Source: Cydia pomonella
Lineage: Eukaryota > Arthropoda > Insecta > Lepidoptera > Tortricidae
NCBI RefSeq assembly: GCF_033807575.1
Contig: NC_084711.1
Coordinates: 12,586,001 to 12,650,000 of the forward strand
DNA: 64,000 nucleotides
Direction of reading: 5' to 3'
The notes under the pieces are model-generated. The model was not told the DNA's origin, made no database searches, and saw nothing but the letters and a program-made list of their open reading frames with translations. Positions 49,316-59,989 of the stretch are shown here, piece by piece (the stretch's first letter is position 1; each line of letters starts with the position of its first letter). A program made the translations under genes and the position numbers.

Positions 49316-49358
49316 GGACATAGCAAAACTATAAGGGTTCCTAGTTGACTACGGAACA
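48195..49358. repeat. Composite moth repeat bounded by GGGTTCCGTAGT and ACTACGGAAC
   Basis: GGGTTCCGTAGTTACTCTTC near the left end is inverted as TTGACTACGGAAC at the right end. The interior has TACGGCTTTTTACTATGAAG, AACTAAACTGATCATGTCCG and TTCAAAAGTTAGAGGGGGGG, a sequence I know as dispersed in moth genomes. It also carries a (TA)n tract (49018-49040) and a (CAGA)n run (49276-49313). It is noncoding; the element class is unknown to me. Confidence 0.65.
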
Positions 49359-50051
49359 ATAAAAAACGATTATACTTGTTTACGGCCCGAGTCGATATTA
49401 GGTCTACATACGATATGGAATGGAGATGTCATCGTCAATAGTGACGTTTTTTAATTTATTTATTTGTAGCATAAAATTAACAGTTACAGTTAAACCTTAC
49501 GTGCTAATTGTAATTACATTTCTTAATAGCTAACAACATGCATTTTCGAATAAATAAGTGAAATGATTAATATAAGTAAGTACATTTGATTTAAATCTAT
49601 AGCACATTACATTTGAATTATGAAGCTATAACATTTTAAAAAAGATCGAGGGAGTAAAATAATTGAAAGATAACTAAATTGTGGGATTGCAATAGTTAAT
49701 TAAAAGCCACGAATATATACAGGGTGAATCCTAAGTCGTGAACAGAAACATATGTTTCTTTCTGTTTAAATTTAGTTTAAACATGTGGACGTGACAACAG
49801 GCAAAAATATGTACGCGTTGTTTCTCAATTCTTTAATTAAAAAATTGTTTTAAATTTACTGAGTCTCATGGTCACCCTAATTGGTACGTCAAACTGTCAT
49901 AGACCCAGGGCATGTTATTAAGATTAATCATTCAACCTTTTTGTATTTGCTGGTAAGAACGTTGAAAAAAGATTAAATTGACAATGACAAATTCAAAAGT
50001 CATAACATGACGGTACGAATTTAAATTGAAAATTATCAATTCGCGTTTAAA

Positions 50052-51128
50052 ATGCCGGCTGCATATCCTTACACTTTTATTGAGCGTTTCGAAATGGTAA
50101 GACTTTACGCTCGAACCAACAGTACAGAGCAAACACGAGAAGGATTTCAAGAACATTACCCCGAATCACCAGTGCCGACACACAACCTGATTCGTAGCAT
50201 GGTTCAAAATCTCCGGGACTATGGACAGTTTACTGTTCCAGCTCATGCACAGGCGAGAGGAAGGCCGATTATTCGCCCGGAATACCTGTACAGACGGATA
50301 CGGAACTACTTTAACAGAAACCCACAAGCGAGCACAAGACAAGCTGCCAGACGCTTTCGTGTAAGCCAAATGTACGTGTGGCGTTTGCTTAATGCGTCTG
50401 GCCAACATCCGTTTCATTTTCAGCCCGTACAGGATCTCGTGTTGGCAGATTACGCGAAAAGAGTAGAATTTTGTCGGTGGCTGTTGCAAAACCAGGATAC
50501 AAACATCCTATGGACCGACGAAGCGACATTTACTAGGATCGGACTTTTCAACCAGCACAACGAACATTGGTGGAGCGAACAAAACCCACATGTTGCGCGA
50601 AAGAATGCGTATCAAGTGAGGTTCAGTGTGAATGTTTGGGCGGGTATTGTCAATAATACAGTAATTGGGCCTCACTTTATTGTAGGGCGTCAGAATGGCC
50701 CAAACTATCTTCATTTCCTACGTCATGTCCTCCCAGGATTGCTTGAATAAGTGCCTGAGGGGGAGTTAGTGGACTTGCATTATCAGCAGGACGGAGCTCC
50801 AGCTCATTTTCAACGTGACGTCCGTAATTACTTGGATAATGAATACCCGGAACGCTGGATAGGCCGAAATGGACCCATACAATGGCCACCGCGTAGTCCT
50901 GACTTAACGCCTTTGGACTTTTACCTATGGGGTGAAATCAAGAGAAAGGTTTATGAGCAGGTATCCAACACAGTGGCAGAACTTCGTCTTAAAATCATAG
51001 CCGCTTTTGACGAAGTAAAAGCGGACGAATTTGTACTAAGGAGAGTCAAAGATAACAACAGGAGACGGGTACAGTTTTGTGATGAATTAGGAGGCGAGTA
51101 TTTTGAACATTTGTTAAAGTATGTATGA
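50052..51128 (+). pseudogene. Tc1/mariner-superfamily transposase with one nonsense codon
   Basis: ATG at 50052 opens 232 codons to TAA at 50748-50750; the same frame then continues 125 codons to TGA at 51128. Seen in order: an N-terminal helix-turn-helix region (about residues 10-60), a second HTH (QASTRQAARRFRVSQMYVWR, residues 92-111), then the DDE core. First catalytic Asp is in ILWTDEATF (residue 156), second in YQQDGAPAHF (247, counting the stop as 233), third in WPPRSPDLTPLDFYLWG (284), leaving 36 residues between the last two. The spacing and a final Asp point to a DDD lineage outside classical mariner (34) and Tc1 (34, Glu). The stop falls between LPGLLE and VPEG, where related proteins read straight through, so it is a single inactivating mutation. 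Confidence 0.92.
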
Positions 51129-51292
51129 AATTAGCGTTAATTTTAAAATAAACTACGATTAAGAACCAATAAGTGTGTTTGCATTAAATGTACAGTGTAG
51201 GTTTTTGAAGTACACATGATGATCTTGTTTGATAACGTAAGTAGGCTCAATAAATGAGATAAAATAATTCTGCATAACAAGTGGTAGCTTAA

Positions 51293-51613
51293 ACGCTGGT
51301 GGCTTAGCGATAAAAGCGTGCGACTTGCAATCCGGAGGTTGCGGGATTAAACCCCGGCTCGAACCAATGAATTTTTCGGAACTTATGTAATGATATCATT
51401 TGATATTTTACCAGTCGTTTTTCGGTGAAGGAAAACATCGTGAGGAAATCGGACTAATCCCAATAAGGCCTAGTTTACCCTCTGCTTTAGAAGATCATAT
51501 GGCAGTAGCTTCCGTAAAACCTAGTGCCTACGCCAAATCTAGGGATTAGTTGTCAAGCGGACCCCAGGCTCCCAAGAGCCGTGGCAAAATGCCGGGATAA
51601 CGCGAGGAAGAAA
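51293..51613 (+). mobile_element. tRNA-derived SINE family A nested in the transposon
   Basis: AACAAGTGGTAGCTTAA (51276-51292) and AACAAGTGGTAGTTTAA (51614-51630) are a 17-bp target duplication with one difference. The body is collinear with the 31520-31850 copy: tRNA-like head GTGGCTTAGCGATAAAAGCG, TTTCGGTGAAGGAAAACATC, AAGCGGACCCCAGGCTCCCA, GAGGAAG tail. Inserted downstream of the transposase stop, it postdates the DNA transposon. Confidence 0.93.
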
Positions 51614-51963
51614 AACAAGTGGTAGTTTAAGCTACAGACCAAATCTTGTCGAATAGGGTGACCATAAGGTTGGTGTTTTGGTTATTAAAAATTATTATCA
51701 ATAAAGTTTAATTGTTTGCTTGTAGAGATAATGCAATGAATTTGCCTTAAAATACTGTAATAGAAACAACAATTTCTGTTTACGACTTAGGTTTCACCCT
51801 GTATAAATCCAGGAATTGAAATAATTGTATAACGTCATAAAAATACAATTTAGAATAAAGTCAAGCATACAGATAAGAGTGGGTACAATATAGGCAATTT
51901 AATAAAATTAAGTCACGTCGTACATAAGCAATGTCAAATATTTCAAGCGAATAATTATTATAG

Positions 51964-52366
51964 TATATTAGGTAATATTTATTCATAATATGCTAAAAGG
52001 AACGTTGGAAGACCGATGCTGCGCTTTAAAGACTGTGTTAAGAGGGACATGTCAGCATTTGAAATCGACCACCATGCCTGGGAAACCTTAGCTGAAGACC
52101 GTGATGGATGGCGCAAGCGTGTTGTGGAGGGGAGAAGGCTATGCGACCAAGCCTGGTTTAATACACCAGATAGCAGAAGGTGTCGCAGAAAGCAAACCGG
52201 GACTAGAACCTCAGGTGGCATGAGCTTTCTCTGCCAAAAATGTGGGAGGTCGTGCCGCTCACGCATCGGCCTCCACAGTCACCAAGCTCGTTGTCTAAAC
52301 AGCAATGCTTAAATCGTCTGCAATAGACGCAAAGGCCTGTGTGTGTATATATATATATTAGGTAAT
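51964..52366 (+). mobile_element. Very short 5'-truncated LINE with 13-bp target duplication
   Basis: TATATTAGGTAAT is repeated at 51964-51976 and 52354-52366. The roughly 377-bp insert holds only the last codons of a LINE ORF and ends in a (TG)n(TA)n tail, so it is a heavily truncated target-primed insertion. Confidence 0.85.
51992..52312 (+). pseudogene. C-terminal end of a LINE endonuclease/reverse transcriptase
   Basis: The frame reads KRNVGRPMLRFKDCVKRDMS, then HHAWETLAEDRDGWRKRVVE and a terminal cysteine/histidine-rich finger: CQKCGRSCRSRIGLHSHQARC, beginning Cys-x2-Cys and ending with a His-Ser-His cluster and a final Cys. This GRP-x-LRFKD ... CxxC ... HSHxxRC layout is common at the C-terminus of insect LINE polyproteins. 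About 105 codons remain; the RT and endonuclease domains are absent. The internal ATG at 52016 is not a native start. Confidence 0.8.
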
Positions 52367-52484
52367 GAGCTAGTGGTAACGATTGATTCAATATAGCAAT
52401 TTGATGCAGCTAGGAATTTAGACCCTATCGTGAAAAAAATATCTAGTTCATTGTCGCTGTCCAAGATGTTGTTAAGTAACGTTA

Positions 52485-52723
52485 ATGCCTGGTGAAGAGG
52501 GGACGTAGCAAGCAGGCGCGTGCGGCCTGGAGGTACAGCAAAGAGACCACGGCTACGTTTCTGTTTGATGAAACGTAATAGCTCAACGAGGGGGGGTGGA
52601 GTTAGGGTCGGCAACGCGCATGTAACTCCTCTGGAGTTGCAGATGTACATAGGCTACGGAGACTGCTTACCATCAGGCAGGCCGTATGCTTGTTTGCCAC
52701 CGACGTAGTATAAAAAAAAAAAA
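52485..52723 (+). repeat. Repeat family C, plus-oriented copy with A-tail
   Basis: AACTCCTCTGGAGTTGCAGA, CATAGGCTACGGAGACTGCT, TTGTTTGCCACCGACGTAGT and a terminal A-run (52712-52723) are the reverse complement of the 19556-19920 copy. The A-run fixes the family's orientation as a retroelement 3' end. Confidence 0.8.
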
Positions 52724-53020
52724 GGTATTAGACGTATCTTGAATTCTTTACAGTGCTGTTTCTACATTAAAAGGAAATGGAGTTGAGAGATCGGTGCTTC
52801 GTGAATTTGAGTCTGAATAGATGTTTAGGTAGATAGGTATATTGTAGTTTTTGGTTTTGGATTCGAAACGTATCGTACGATTGTTGTGCTGTAGGTACAT
52901 ACCTAGGTATATATCAGGAGTACGAAATAGTATGACATAACATAACCGCGCAAACGTAATAATTACAAATCGTAATGGAACGAGGAAAATGGCGCGGAAA
53001 TAGACTAGGACATCGCAGTG

Positions 53021-54219
53021 GTTCAGTGTGGCAGGAGCGAGTCACGCGGCGTCCGCGCCTGCGCCACGGCCTTGACCGCCCTGCGCCAAAATTTCCAGGT
53101 CGTTCACCTCCCGCCCACTTCGCCATATCTCGCCCGCCACCGCGCAAATAACATCTCTCCCCCCCAGAGTTAGAGCGCAAGTTCGCAACGACCGAATTAT
53201 ACATAACAAGTTACGTACACTTGCGTGTTTTTGATGGCAACTTGTTTATCGATAATAAGAATAACACGCGTTATGTCGATCGTGCGGTAACTACGAGTAT
53301 AGCTTTTTATCAATATTTACTAATGTTGGGATATTACTAATCAAGTACTTAGGCAATTTACATAGGCGTGCTAATTTAATAAAGTCAATTGTTCTCAACG
53401 TCCCTAATTATGCGATAGTTGGAAAGTATTTGTGTGACAGCCTGACAGAAAAAAATGATAGGAACAGTTGTTGTGTTGATATTCTCAGGGGCGTAAACAC
53501 GGCGCGCTGCAGCGAGTCATTCCGCCACGCGGCGACCTACAGCCAGCGCTTACCATCCATGAGCTCGATTTCGTGTTCAAGTTCACTCGCGTTCCATCAC
53601 CAAAAATATTTTGGTAGTGTGACGCAACCGAAGCGGCCACGGCGGTGTCCCACTCCAACGCTTGCGCTCGTAGCCGCGGTGCCGCTCGCGCGCGACCTTG
53701 GCCGCGGCGCGCCGCAAGGTTCGGGTCTTCGAACTCGAGCGCGAGCCGAGGCGAGGGGCGAGGGGCTCTCGGCCCTCCAATCGCTCGCCGCGCACTTCCA
53801 TGCGCGCTCACGATTGGTCCACCGGCGGCGCGGCAATGACCTCGGAGTTCGAAGCGCGCCGAGCCTCGCTCCTAAGCACATAGGCCAACTGAGCTACGAG
53901 TCGATAGAGGCGAGAATCGCTTGAGGCGTGCGCTCCGCCGTCGAACCGATTGTATCGCACGGGGAGCCGATCTTTTTGCAGACTTTCACTCTTAAGGGGA
54001 AGCTCGCGTGGTTTCGAGCAGGAGCGCGCGCGGGCTTCGCTCAGTTCGTCGATCGAGCTCAAGCGAGGCGCACGCGGCGCGTGCAGTGTAAAGCGACCTT
54101 CATCCCTCGCTCCCGAACGACTCATGCGGTGCCGTCCTGTGACAAGTGCGGGCAGGACGAATGTGCAGGGCCTAGGGGCTCTGATGTGCTGAAGCGTGTA
54201 GTGTAGTGAGGACATATAT
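53021..54219 (+). promoter_or_regulatory. E75: Presumed E75A promoter and GC-rich 5' leader
   Basis: A GC-rich block of about 1.2 kb precedes the E75A start codon. Seen in it: an imperfect EcRE-like palindrome AGGTCGTTCACCT (53097-53109, 11 of 13), a DREF-type TATCGATA (53247-53254), an initiator-like TCATTC (53518-53523), and upstream ORFs at 53836-53883 (15 codons) and 54124-54192 (22 codons). An in-frame TAG at 54199-54201 closes the frame just before the 54220 ATG. The many long open frames here on both strands are a by-product of GC-rich sequence. The transcription start site is not determined. Confidence 0.5.
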
Positions 54220-54331
54220 ATGACTTTAGTGATGTCTCCGGACAGTAGTTACGGGCGCTACGAAGCGCTGCCGGCGGACGGCGGGATGATCAACCCGGCG
54301 CACCGGGAACGGGAGCCCGAACTGCATATAG
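54220..54331 (+). CDS. E75: E75A-specific coding first exon
   Basis: ATG at 54220 gives 37 codons plus one base: MTLVMSPDSSYGRYE, then ALPADGGMINPAHRE, REPELHI. I recognise this as the N-terminus of lepidopteran E75A (begins MTLVMSPDSSYGRY, ends PAHRER-x-PELHI before EFDGTTVLCRVC). The exon ends at TATAG|GTAGGA; the last G joins AG of the 57744 exon as GAG, giving His-Ile-Glu-Phe-Asp. The intron is 3.4 kb. An in-frame TAG at 54199 makes this the first possible start; two short upstream ORFs may restrain translation. E75A is an ecdysone primary-response nuclear receptor acting in the nucleus in moulting and metamorphosis. The isoform letter is as secure as memory of the family allows. Confidence 0.93.
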
Positions 54332-57300
54332 GTAGGATTTGACCTCTAAACTAAACAATCAGTACCTACGCATTGTTTGTTTACTTCTGCAACGAAACGA
54401 ACTCTTCTTTCCTGTTGCTGATTATTTCACTGCAATTTTATGTCAGCGTAAATTTTCCGGCATATTTACTGTAAGGAGGGTACTGGATCTAATTCTAATA
54501 TGCACAAAGACCCATATCTTCACGAATATCTATACATACACGTTTTCATTTTAATAGCTTTTGCATTATATGATATCATATTTTTCTGGTGCCAATTATC
54601 TACTTAATAGTTTTAATTTTTTTGTATTGAACTATATATTTATTTCTGTAATAGCTTCTCCATATTATCACTGGAAGGCACCTACCGCCTACCGCAATAA
54701 CATATATATAGGTAATAATATACCTATATGTTTACATTTACATAAGATGTAAGAATTGGTTTCAATAAAACGTGAATAAATATATCTAGTAGGTAGGTAC
54801 CAACTTAGATTTTAGCGTTTACCCACCTACAAGAAAAATGGAACAGACAATTGGCACCGATTTTGGGTGGCAAATATGTAGGTAGGTAGATACTAATATT
54901 AAATACTACATTTATTTTCAAACTTTTCGCAAGTTATTTCGTTAAATTACGCACTGTAGCTACCTACCTGTAAATATCAATATTATGATTACACCAAAAA
55001 TATATATAAACTTACTATACATAATGCAACTACTTTACTTTAGGTATGCAAAATATCAATTTTATTTTAAAGATTTCAAAAGATGAACATATAACGCCGA
55101 GCGAACAAGCGCACCAACGAAATGCACTCAAACGCCATTTGTGCACCAATTTTCTGGCCCACTTCGTAGTGCCCGTAAAGCCCGCCAATGTTTTATTTTT
55201 TACGATTTTGTATTTCCTGAAACATAGGTAGCTATGTTTCAGGAAATGCAAAATTATCTGTTAACCTTTTTTTAAATCGGCAAATACCATGTTGACATAT
55301 AAAAAACACTATAATTTAATAGCTATGCCTAACCTAACAAAATAACTATTCGTTGAAGCTACCGACGGTTACAATAATTCAGAATAAAAATAATATCAAC
55401 ATTGAAAAGCCCACAACAGAAATCACAATTTTATGCTAGATTAACTGCAAACGACTTTCATAAGATTAATGATTGCATACGAATCATTAGTAAGAAAGGG
55501 TACAGAGGAAAGTTTTAACAGAATGACGGACTGTTCGCAGAACGAATTATTGATGGATTAACGCGATGCAACACTTCCGCGCGGAAGGGCTCCAAAAACA
55601 ATTAAAACGGCATTGTGCAAAACATACACTCGTCGAACAGTATCGATCGGTTCCCCTGCAAATTGAGGGGGTCTGAAGCATGCCCACAGGGAGTCCTTAT
55701 ACATTTCTATTCGATTCCTAATGATCTTATCGATTGCCTTTATTCTGTTTTCTCTCCCATGAAATTTCTGTAATCAACAAAAGAGTTAACCGTTGCACAC
55801 ATCGAGTCGAATCAAAGTCAAATTCTAAAACTGAACATACAACGTTTCTTTTCTCAAGATCTAATAAAATTGTAATCATAACACTCGTACACACGCTGGA
55901 GGGCACGACTGGCGTCAGCTGCTTTCTCGCTATCACTTTTACTTTTCTCCCGAGGCGATGCTGTCGAGTCTCACTAGCCGGTAAAGCACTCGTTGAGCAG
56001 GCAACCATTATAAACATTATTATTGTATGTTAGTAACAGCGTCTTAACATACAATCACAAAGTACTCGAAGTAGGTGGTTGTTTGCTGCCATTATTATAA
56101 TCTTGATACTAAACCAAACCTAAACTGTCAGCAATATGTGCTACCGTAACTTTGGTTAACATTTCCGGATAGTACATAAACGTGTGCTAGAGTGGTATAG
56201 GAATAAAAACGTGCTTTTTGCACAGTTACATACAAAATATATTTACTAACAAGCATCGCCATGACACCGATTCGGAACGCGGTCGAAACAGCAACGTCAA
56301 TGTTATGCACGGTCGGTGCTCGCGTTACGTGGCGGAGACTTTCTCGCGCTTTCCTCGACTCTAATTGACGTAACCAACTAGCGAGCTCTCACACGCGCGG
56401 CTTAGAAAAACGCGCGAGTTGCATCACTCGAGGAGAAATGGCTGCACGCCACCTACGTCTGTTGCAACTGCACCAGTTACGTCTCACAACGCCGAGCACT
56501 TTCCCTGCCCCATTGTGATCCCCACTGCATCGCGAGTACGCACCATTGAAAGCGCCGCTCGAGATGAGACCGAAATTATAACTCGGAGGGTAATCAAGCA
56601 GTCTGTAGAAAAAAGAAAGTAACTCCATAGAAAGCGACGGTGCGTCGACCTGCGGCGAGTGGTGCGCGCCAGAAATAGAAAGTTTCTTCCAAAAGGCTCA
56701 CCGCGCTCCCTTAACAAATAAACAAACGACTGGGCGAGGAAAGTGAGAGCAGTCGAGGGCGCATCAAACCTGTTCCCGCGTCGCCCGCGCTTCGGGGCAA
56801 CCCATCCGCCGCAGGACTTTTTGTCTATCACTGACCTACTAACCAAATCGTTTCACCCATTATCAACTGCCAGTCTAATGTTCAAACTAACGACTCCAGC
56901 TACTAATCATCTTTTCAATTATGACTAGAACAATATTGCTCTTATTAGATATCTCAACAAGGATACGCAGGCACGTCCAAGAGGGTGGATCGGTTTCTAA
57001 GTCACATTGTGTGTTAGTTGTAGTGAGGTCGTTGACTCCACGCAAGTCACTGGTGGGTCTGCGCTTTCTAATATAACCAAAATAACTATTGAGCGTCACC
57101 TTGACGCACGCAACTCGATGCGGTTGCGTCACTCGTTTCATTAGTGAGACAGATTTGGAGATAATAAGTATAGTAAAAGTATGAGAGTCTGGAATTTACG
57201 TAATGACTAAAATAATCTTAACGGCCATTAAATTAAAATAGTTTTCATAAAGAAGAAGAAAATTGCATTGTGCGTGTAATTAGCAGTCACGACTCACGAG

Positions 57301-57743
57301 ACTCGCACCGCCGCAGCTCGGCGCTCCTCATAAATTTCTAATCAAATAGTTCAACTCGCTTTCCTGCATTTTCAACTTGTTTTTTCTATAAAAAAGTATG
57401 CAATAAGTAACCAACTATCTGATCAGATTAATTTAAATTGCGATAGCATGAATTGATTATTTGACAAAACTTCCTTCATCTAATATAGCGTCTCTTGTTA
57501 ACTGAGCCTTTTTTTATTCAAATGTCAGTCGATTCGATACAAAAGCATTGCAATTTTCGCTATTAGCAGTTGTGAATGTAGCGCTGCAAGGCCATCGAGT
57601 TATCGGTGCTCACGTGCGGCCCGTGTTTATTATACAAACCTTACGGCTCAGGATGTTTGGCTTGGCACTAGCCCCTAACACCATCTACAACACCGAAGCA
57701 CGTAAGGCAAATTTGCAACTGATGTAATTGTTGTTTGTTACAG
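54332..57743 (+). other. E75A first intron
   Basis: AT-rich first half with a foldback at 55206-55253; a GC-richer block at 56280-56800 that may be regulatory; no additional exon recognised. The acceptor at its end is TTGTTTGTTACAG (57731-57743). Confidence 0.6.
55206..55253. repeat. Perfect-looking hairpin, 22-bp arms, 4-base loop
   Basis: TTTTGTATTTCCTGAAACATAG (the first 20 bases start at 55206) pairs with 55232-55253 at 21 of 22 positions around the loop GTAG. The stem is too short and the loop too small for a standard microRNA precursor. Confidence 0.8.
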
Positions 57744-57832
57744 AGTTTGATGGTACCACGGTACTGTGTCGCGTCTGCGGCGATAAAGCTAGTGGATTCC
57801 ATTACGGCGTGCATTCCTGTGAGGGCTGCAAG
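57744..57832 (+). CDS. E75: E75 shared exon: first zinc finger of the DNA-binding domain
   Basis: This 89-base exon has acceptor GTTACAG|AG and donor GCAAG|GTAAAT. With the G from any of the three first exons it encodes Glu-Phe-Asp-Gly-Thr-Thr-Val-Leu, then CRVCGDKASGFHYGVHSCEG and Cys-Lys. The four zinc ligands follow Cys-x2-Cys-x13-Cys-x2-Cys. The P-box start (CEGCK) is the type that reads AGGTCA half-sites, as in Rev-erb/NR1D receptors. The intron after Lys, between the two zinc fingers, is phase 0. E75A and other full isoforms include this exon; E75B skips it and therefore lacks the first finger. E75 is a haem-binding nuclear receptor that represses HR3-driven transcription. The next exon (second finger) is not found before 64000. 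Confidence 0.96.
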
Positions 57833-59628
57833 GTAAATATCAATTATATGAAATATTCAAATATTTATATGAACATTTTCAATGCTGTTGTTGTGTTGTA
57901 TGACACATAAAAACAAAAGCACGGGGACAATAACCTACCGCACTAACGTCATTGGTGCTTGCATGTCATCGTAACACACATTGAAAGTGTTCATACGTCT
58001 TATATTTATATTTTTAAATAGGTAAAATTGTTTTATCAAGAGTTTGTCGAAATCCAACATGCTCACTAGATCGTCATTTTTTTTATAAATAATACCTACA
58101 CGCCACAACCACATTACCTTCGTAATGACAGATTAATTAAACCTAAAGGTGTCTGCAATCTACAAGTAGTAAGTTGGGGTAGTTCTCAGAGCAGGAAGTT
58201 TTCAAACAGGTGACTGTTGCGCTCCATCCTGCCACAACAGCTCCACAAGGCCGCACCACACGGAAGACAATCTCTGCGAACAAAGCGACCAGATAACCTT
58301 ATTTATTTACACAGCGTAAATCCAATTTACATGCCTAGTATTGAATAGCTATAAAAACGTCGTGTGAACCTGTTAGATCGAAAGCGGTTTTGGGTCTCCA
58401 GGTACCTGCCGCCGGTCAACCGGGCCCCTCTTCATTCGATCAGTTTTTATTTTACTTGATACCTGTCCCGGAACAATCACACGGGAACGAGCTCTTTTAT
58501 AATGTTATAATTCTTTAAATTTTTGTGCAACGGGCAAAAGACGAGGTCAGAGCGAAAAGGTTAAACTTCTTTGAATAGAGCCACCCTAACCATAAATATA
58601 CTTTTGACCCAGTTTGTATTTGATGTGACGGCGACATTGTTTCGTGTTTAAAATTATGAGGTAGCGGGTAAGTGCATCATGTAATTTCGTTGCACGTCAA
58701 ATCGGAATACAAATTTTCATATTAGCTTAGTAGACACTCGTGTCACGTCCCGACCATATCACCCGCACTACCCGCATCCTTGAGCACTTAAGAGTTATGG
58801 ACGGCTTTTTGTCCTTATTAATTTTAAGTTTCTTCTTCCGGGCAAAGTTAAATTGAAAGTAGGCAAACAAGACGTGAGAAACAAAACAATCCATAAATAG
58901 GTAGAGTACCGTCGTCAACAAAAAGTAAAAGACAACACAAGGTCGCTCGAGCGGTAGCGTCTCCGAAGCGCATTAATATCAATAAACAGAAAACTAAAAG
59001 CTACAAATAGCTATACTCACAACACCAATTGTGGAAACCTGTCCTTCTCACGTCCAAGCGTAAAAGGCTAGCGAAAGCAGTAAATTGGTACGTGTCCAGT
59101 GAACGTTCAAGAGCAATGCAGTTACTCTAATTACTTCCTAGTGCGAACGAGTTTAGCTCATTTCCTTTAATGGCTATGATAGAATGCAAATATGCAAGCT
59201 TCCTTTTATTAATAACATCCGCGCATTTGTATTTAATTTATAATGCAACAATCTCACAGTCGGTAACCGACCCTCGACCCCGGCAAAGGTCGTTATAAGC
59301 GTGAAAGCGAGGAGCAGACAGCAATAGAAGTGCAAGTGTACAGAAACTGGTTTGTTCAGTGCGCTCGGGCACGGCTCCCGGACAATGTGTGTCCTTCGCC
59401 GTCTGGCCATCGTGCACAATGCACCAGACAGCTTTCACGGATGAAAGCGGGTCTGCCGCTGGGCCACCCTAACTCGCCACTTTGATCGCATTATGTCGTT
59501 AAACTCTTGAATACGCGTTCAAAAGTGATAAAACTTGGTTAAGAACTTATTGGATATTTTCTTTTAAGCTAGTTATTCCTTTATATAAATACTGGAAAAA
59601 ATTGCTAAAATTAATTATAGGTAATAAA

Positions 59629-59639
59629 TAAATAGGTCA
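59629..59639 (+). promoter_or_regulatory. RORE-type monomer site (E75/HR3 recognition sequence)
   Basis: TAAATAGGTCA is a full match to WAWNTAGGTCA, the extended half-site recognised by Rev-erb/ROR-class receptors, which include E75 and HR3. In an E75 intron it could mediate auto- or cross-regulation; this is inference. Confidence 0.4.
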
Positions 59640-59989
59640 ATAATAGTAAACCACTTTAATACCAACCAATTGTTTAAAAAACCACAAATGCTTACTTTGT
59701 TTACTATATTTATCTCATACTAAAAGAAAAAAAAACATCAACATAATAGTGATAATCCAACGTTACTTCACACTTCATAACTCGAGCGGAGCGCCAACTA
59801 GTGACGTGGATAAACAACTCACGACATTAGTTCAGCTACTCGCCGCACGATGGCGCTGCGTATAGATTGGAGCGCCGGTGCTGCTACGGCGCTACGCGAC
59901 TACGATTGCAAACGTTCATTGAATGGCGCCAACGTACGGTGACGGGACGGCCTGACTGTTTTCATTTGTTCATCTGCCTACGCAGACTG

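Larger units (their letters stand above)
49718..51803 (+). mobile_element. Tc1/mariner-superfamily DNA transposon, 2.08 kb, with nested SINE
   Basis: The element (49720-51801) is flanked by TA on both sides. The left end CAGGGTGAATCCTAAGTCGT and the right end, read inward, CAGGGTGAAACCTAAGTCGT form inverted repeats of about 29 bp with two mismatches. Subterminal perfect 12-bp inverted repeats ATGGTCACCCTA lie at 49868-49879 and 51654-51665. Inside are a transposase pseudogene (50052-51128) and a SINE-A copy (51293-51613) inserted later. Without the SINE and its duplication the element would be about 1.74 kb. Confidence 0.93.
51804..53020 (+). other. Upstream region of the E75A promoter, mostly repeats
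   Basis: Beyond the LINE fragment (51977-52353) and repeat-C copy (52485-52723) the DNA is AT-rich with TAGGTA runs, and no gene is recognised. The repeats sit 1.5-2.2 kb before the E75A start codon. Confidence 0.5.

Noticed and set aside
53485..53881. Several overlapping 60-108 codon frames on both strands
   Set aside because: They lie in the GC-rich E75A upstream region where stop codons are rare, overlap each other in many frames and have low-complexity Arg/Ala-rich composition.
53928..54206. Long open frame running into the E75A leader
   Set aside because: It starts at GTG, not ATG, is in a GC-rich leader and is out of frame with E75A; only the true ATG uORFs were kept.
55206..55253. 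Possible microRNA precursor
   Set aside because: Stem of 22 bp and loop of 4 bases do not fit normal Drosha/Dicer substrates; more likely a small foldback.
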